From assembly GCA_023229485.1 (NCBI GenBank), contig JALNZJ010000012.1, forward strand, positions 4,995 through 10,759: a DNA stretch of 5,765 nucleotides. Direction: 5' to 3'. Of the stretch, positions 5,579 through 5,765 are shown piece after piece. The translations under genes were made by a program, and so were the position numbers. The notes under the pieces were generated by a model. The model saw only the letters and a list, made by a program, of their open reading frames with translations, was not told the DNA's origin and did not search any database. Source of the DNA: a bacterium (lineage in GTDB: Bacteria > Patescibacteriota > Minisyncoccia > Minisyncoccales > Minisyncoccaceae). Each line of letters starts with the position of its first letter. Position 1 is the stretch's first letter.

Positions 5579-5765
5579 ATGCCAGAGCTACCCGAGGTTG
5601 AAACAACCGTAACTGGTTTAAAAAGAGAAGTCCAGAATAGGACTTTTTTTGGGCTTTGGACCGATACGCCAAAAACTTTTCACAATATTTCTCCAAAGGA
5701 CTTTGAACTATCGATTAAAGGGCAGAAAATAATCGAAATTAAGAGACGTGCAAAAAATATTTTAA
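5579..5765 (+). CDS. mutM: formamidopyrimidine-DNA glycosylase, N-terminal part (cut by right edge)
   Basis: The first 62 codons are present and the frame is open at the edge. The N-terminus MPELPEVET is the hallmark of the Fpg/Nei family: after Met removal Pro2 is the Schiff-base nucleophile, Glu3 is catalytic, and Glu6 belongs to the conserved signature. The segment IKRRAKNIL (54-62) carries Lys59, equivalent to the conserved Lys of E. coli Fpg that contacts the lesion-side DNA. MutM removes 8-oxoguanine and formamidopyrimidines and cuts the abasic site. Fpg rather than Nei is favoured by PELPEVET and RRAK; the zinc finger and the rest lie outside the window. The gene starts 4 bases after the response regulator, so the two are probably co-transcribed. 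Confidence 0.93.
   Translation, partial: MPELPEVETTVTGLKREVQNRTFFGLWTDTPKTFHNISPKDFELSIKGQKIIEIKRRAKNIL

Noticed and set aside
1..5765. CRISPR array, tRNA, rRNA, insertion sequence or recoded stop codons
   Set aside because: No spaced direct repeats, tRNA-like cloverleaf, transposase or internal in-frame stop is visible; all genes read cleanly with the standard code.

Overview
The window is AT-rich with short intergenic gaps and reads as a piece of a candidate phyla radiation (Patescibacteria, probably Parcubacteria-like) genome. This is an inference from gene content: a membrane-anchored family 5 solute-binding protein with an internal peptidoglycan-binding domain, a cupin-type (archaeal-type) glucose-6-phosphate isomerase, a prepilin fused to a LamG domain, a stand-alone receiver protein whose conserved Lys is followed by Ala-His-Phe, and no clear Shine-Dalgarno sequences. 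All reading frames work with the standard bacterial code. Complete genes end in TAA, except one that ends in TAG.

Left half, minus strand. A four-gene cluster runs leftward from about 3458 to 212: a PF04020-type small membrane protein, SecG, the anchored solute-binding protein and the cupin phosphoglucose isomerase, with gaps of 24, 2 and 11 bases. It is headed by a near-consensus sigma70-type promoter (TTGACT, 17 bp, TATACT) placed so close to the first ATG that the mRNA should have almost no leader. Downstream of the isomerase lies a 59-base imperfect palindrome (140-198). After it, a further minus-strand gene starts at 76 and runs off the left edge.

Right half, plus strand. A divergent promoter (TTGATA, 17 bp, TATAAT) drives an SdpI/DUF1648 six-helix membrane protein and, 5 bases later, a prepilin-LamG surface protein. 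A second promoter candidate (TTGACC, 17 bp, TAAAAT) precedes a CheY-like single-domain response regulator. This is followed after 4 bases by the start of mutM (formamidopyrimidine-DNA glycosylase), cut by the right edge.

Functionally the window is mostly an envelope locus. It covers protein export (SecG), a surface-anchored binding protein likely to touch peptidoglycan, small membrane proteins and a pilin-like adhesin, plus one glycolytic enzyme, one signalling domain and one DNA repair enzyme. No gene here is wholly unknown except the 25-codon fragment at the left edge. The most unusual items are the domain insertion in the binding protein, the near-leaderless promoter, the long palindrome, and the pairing of SdpI with a LamG pilin.
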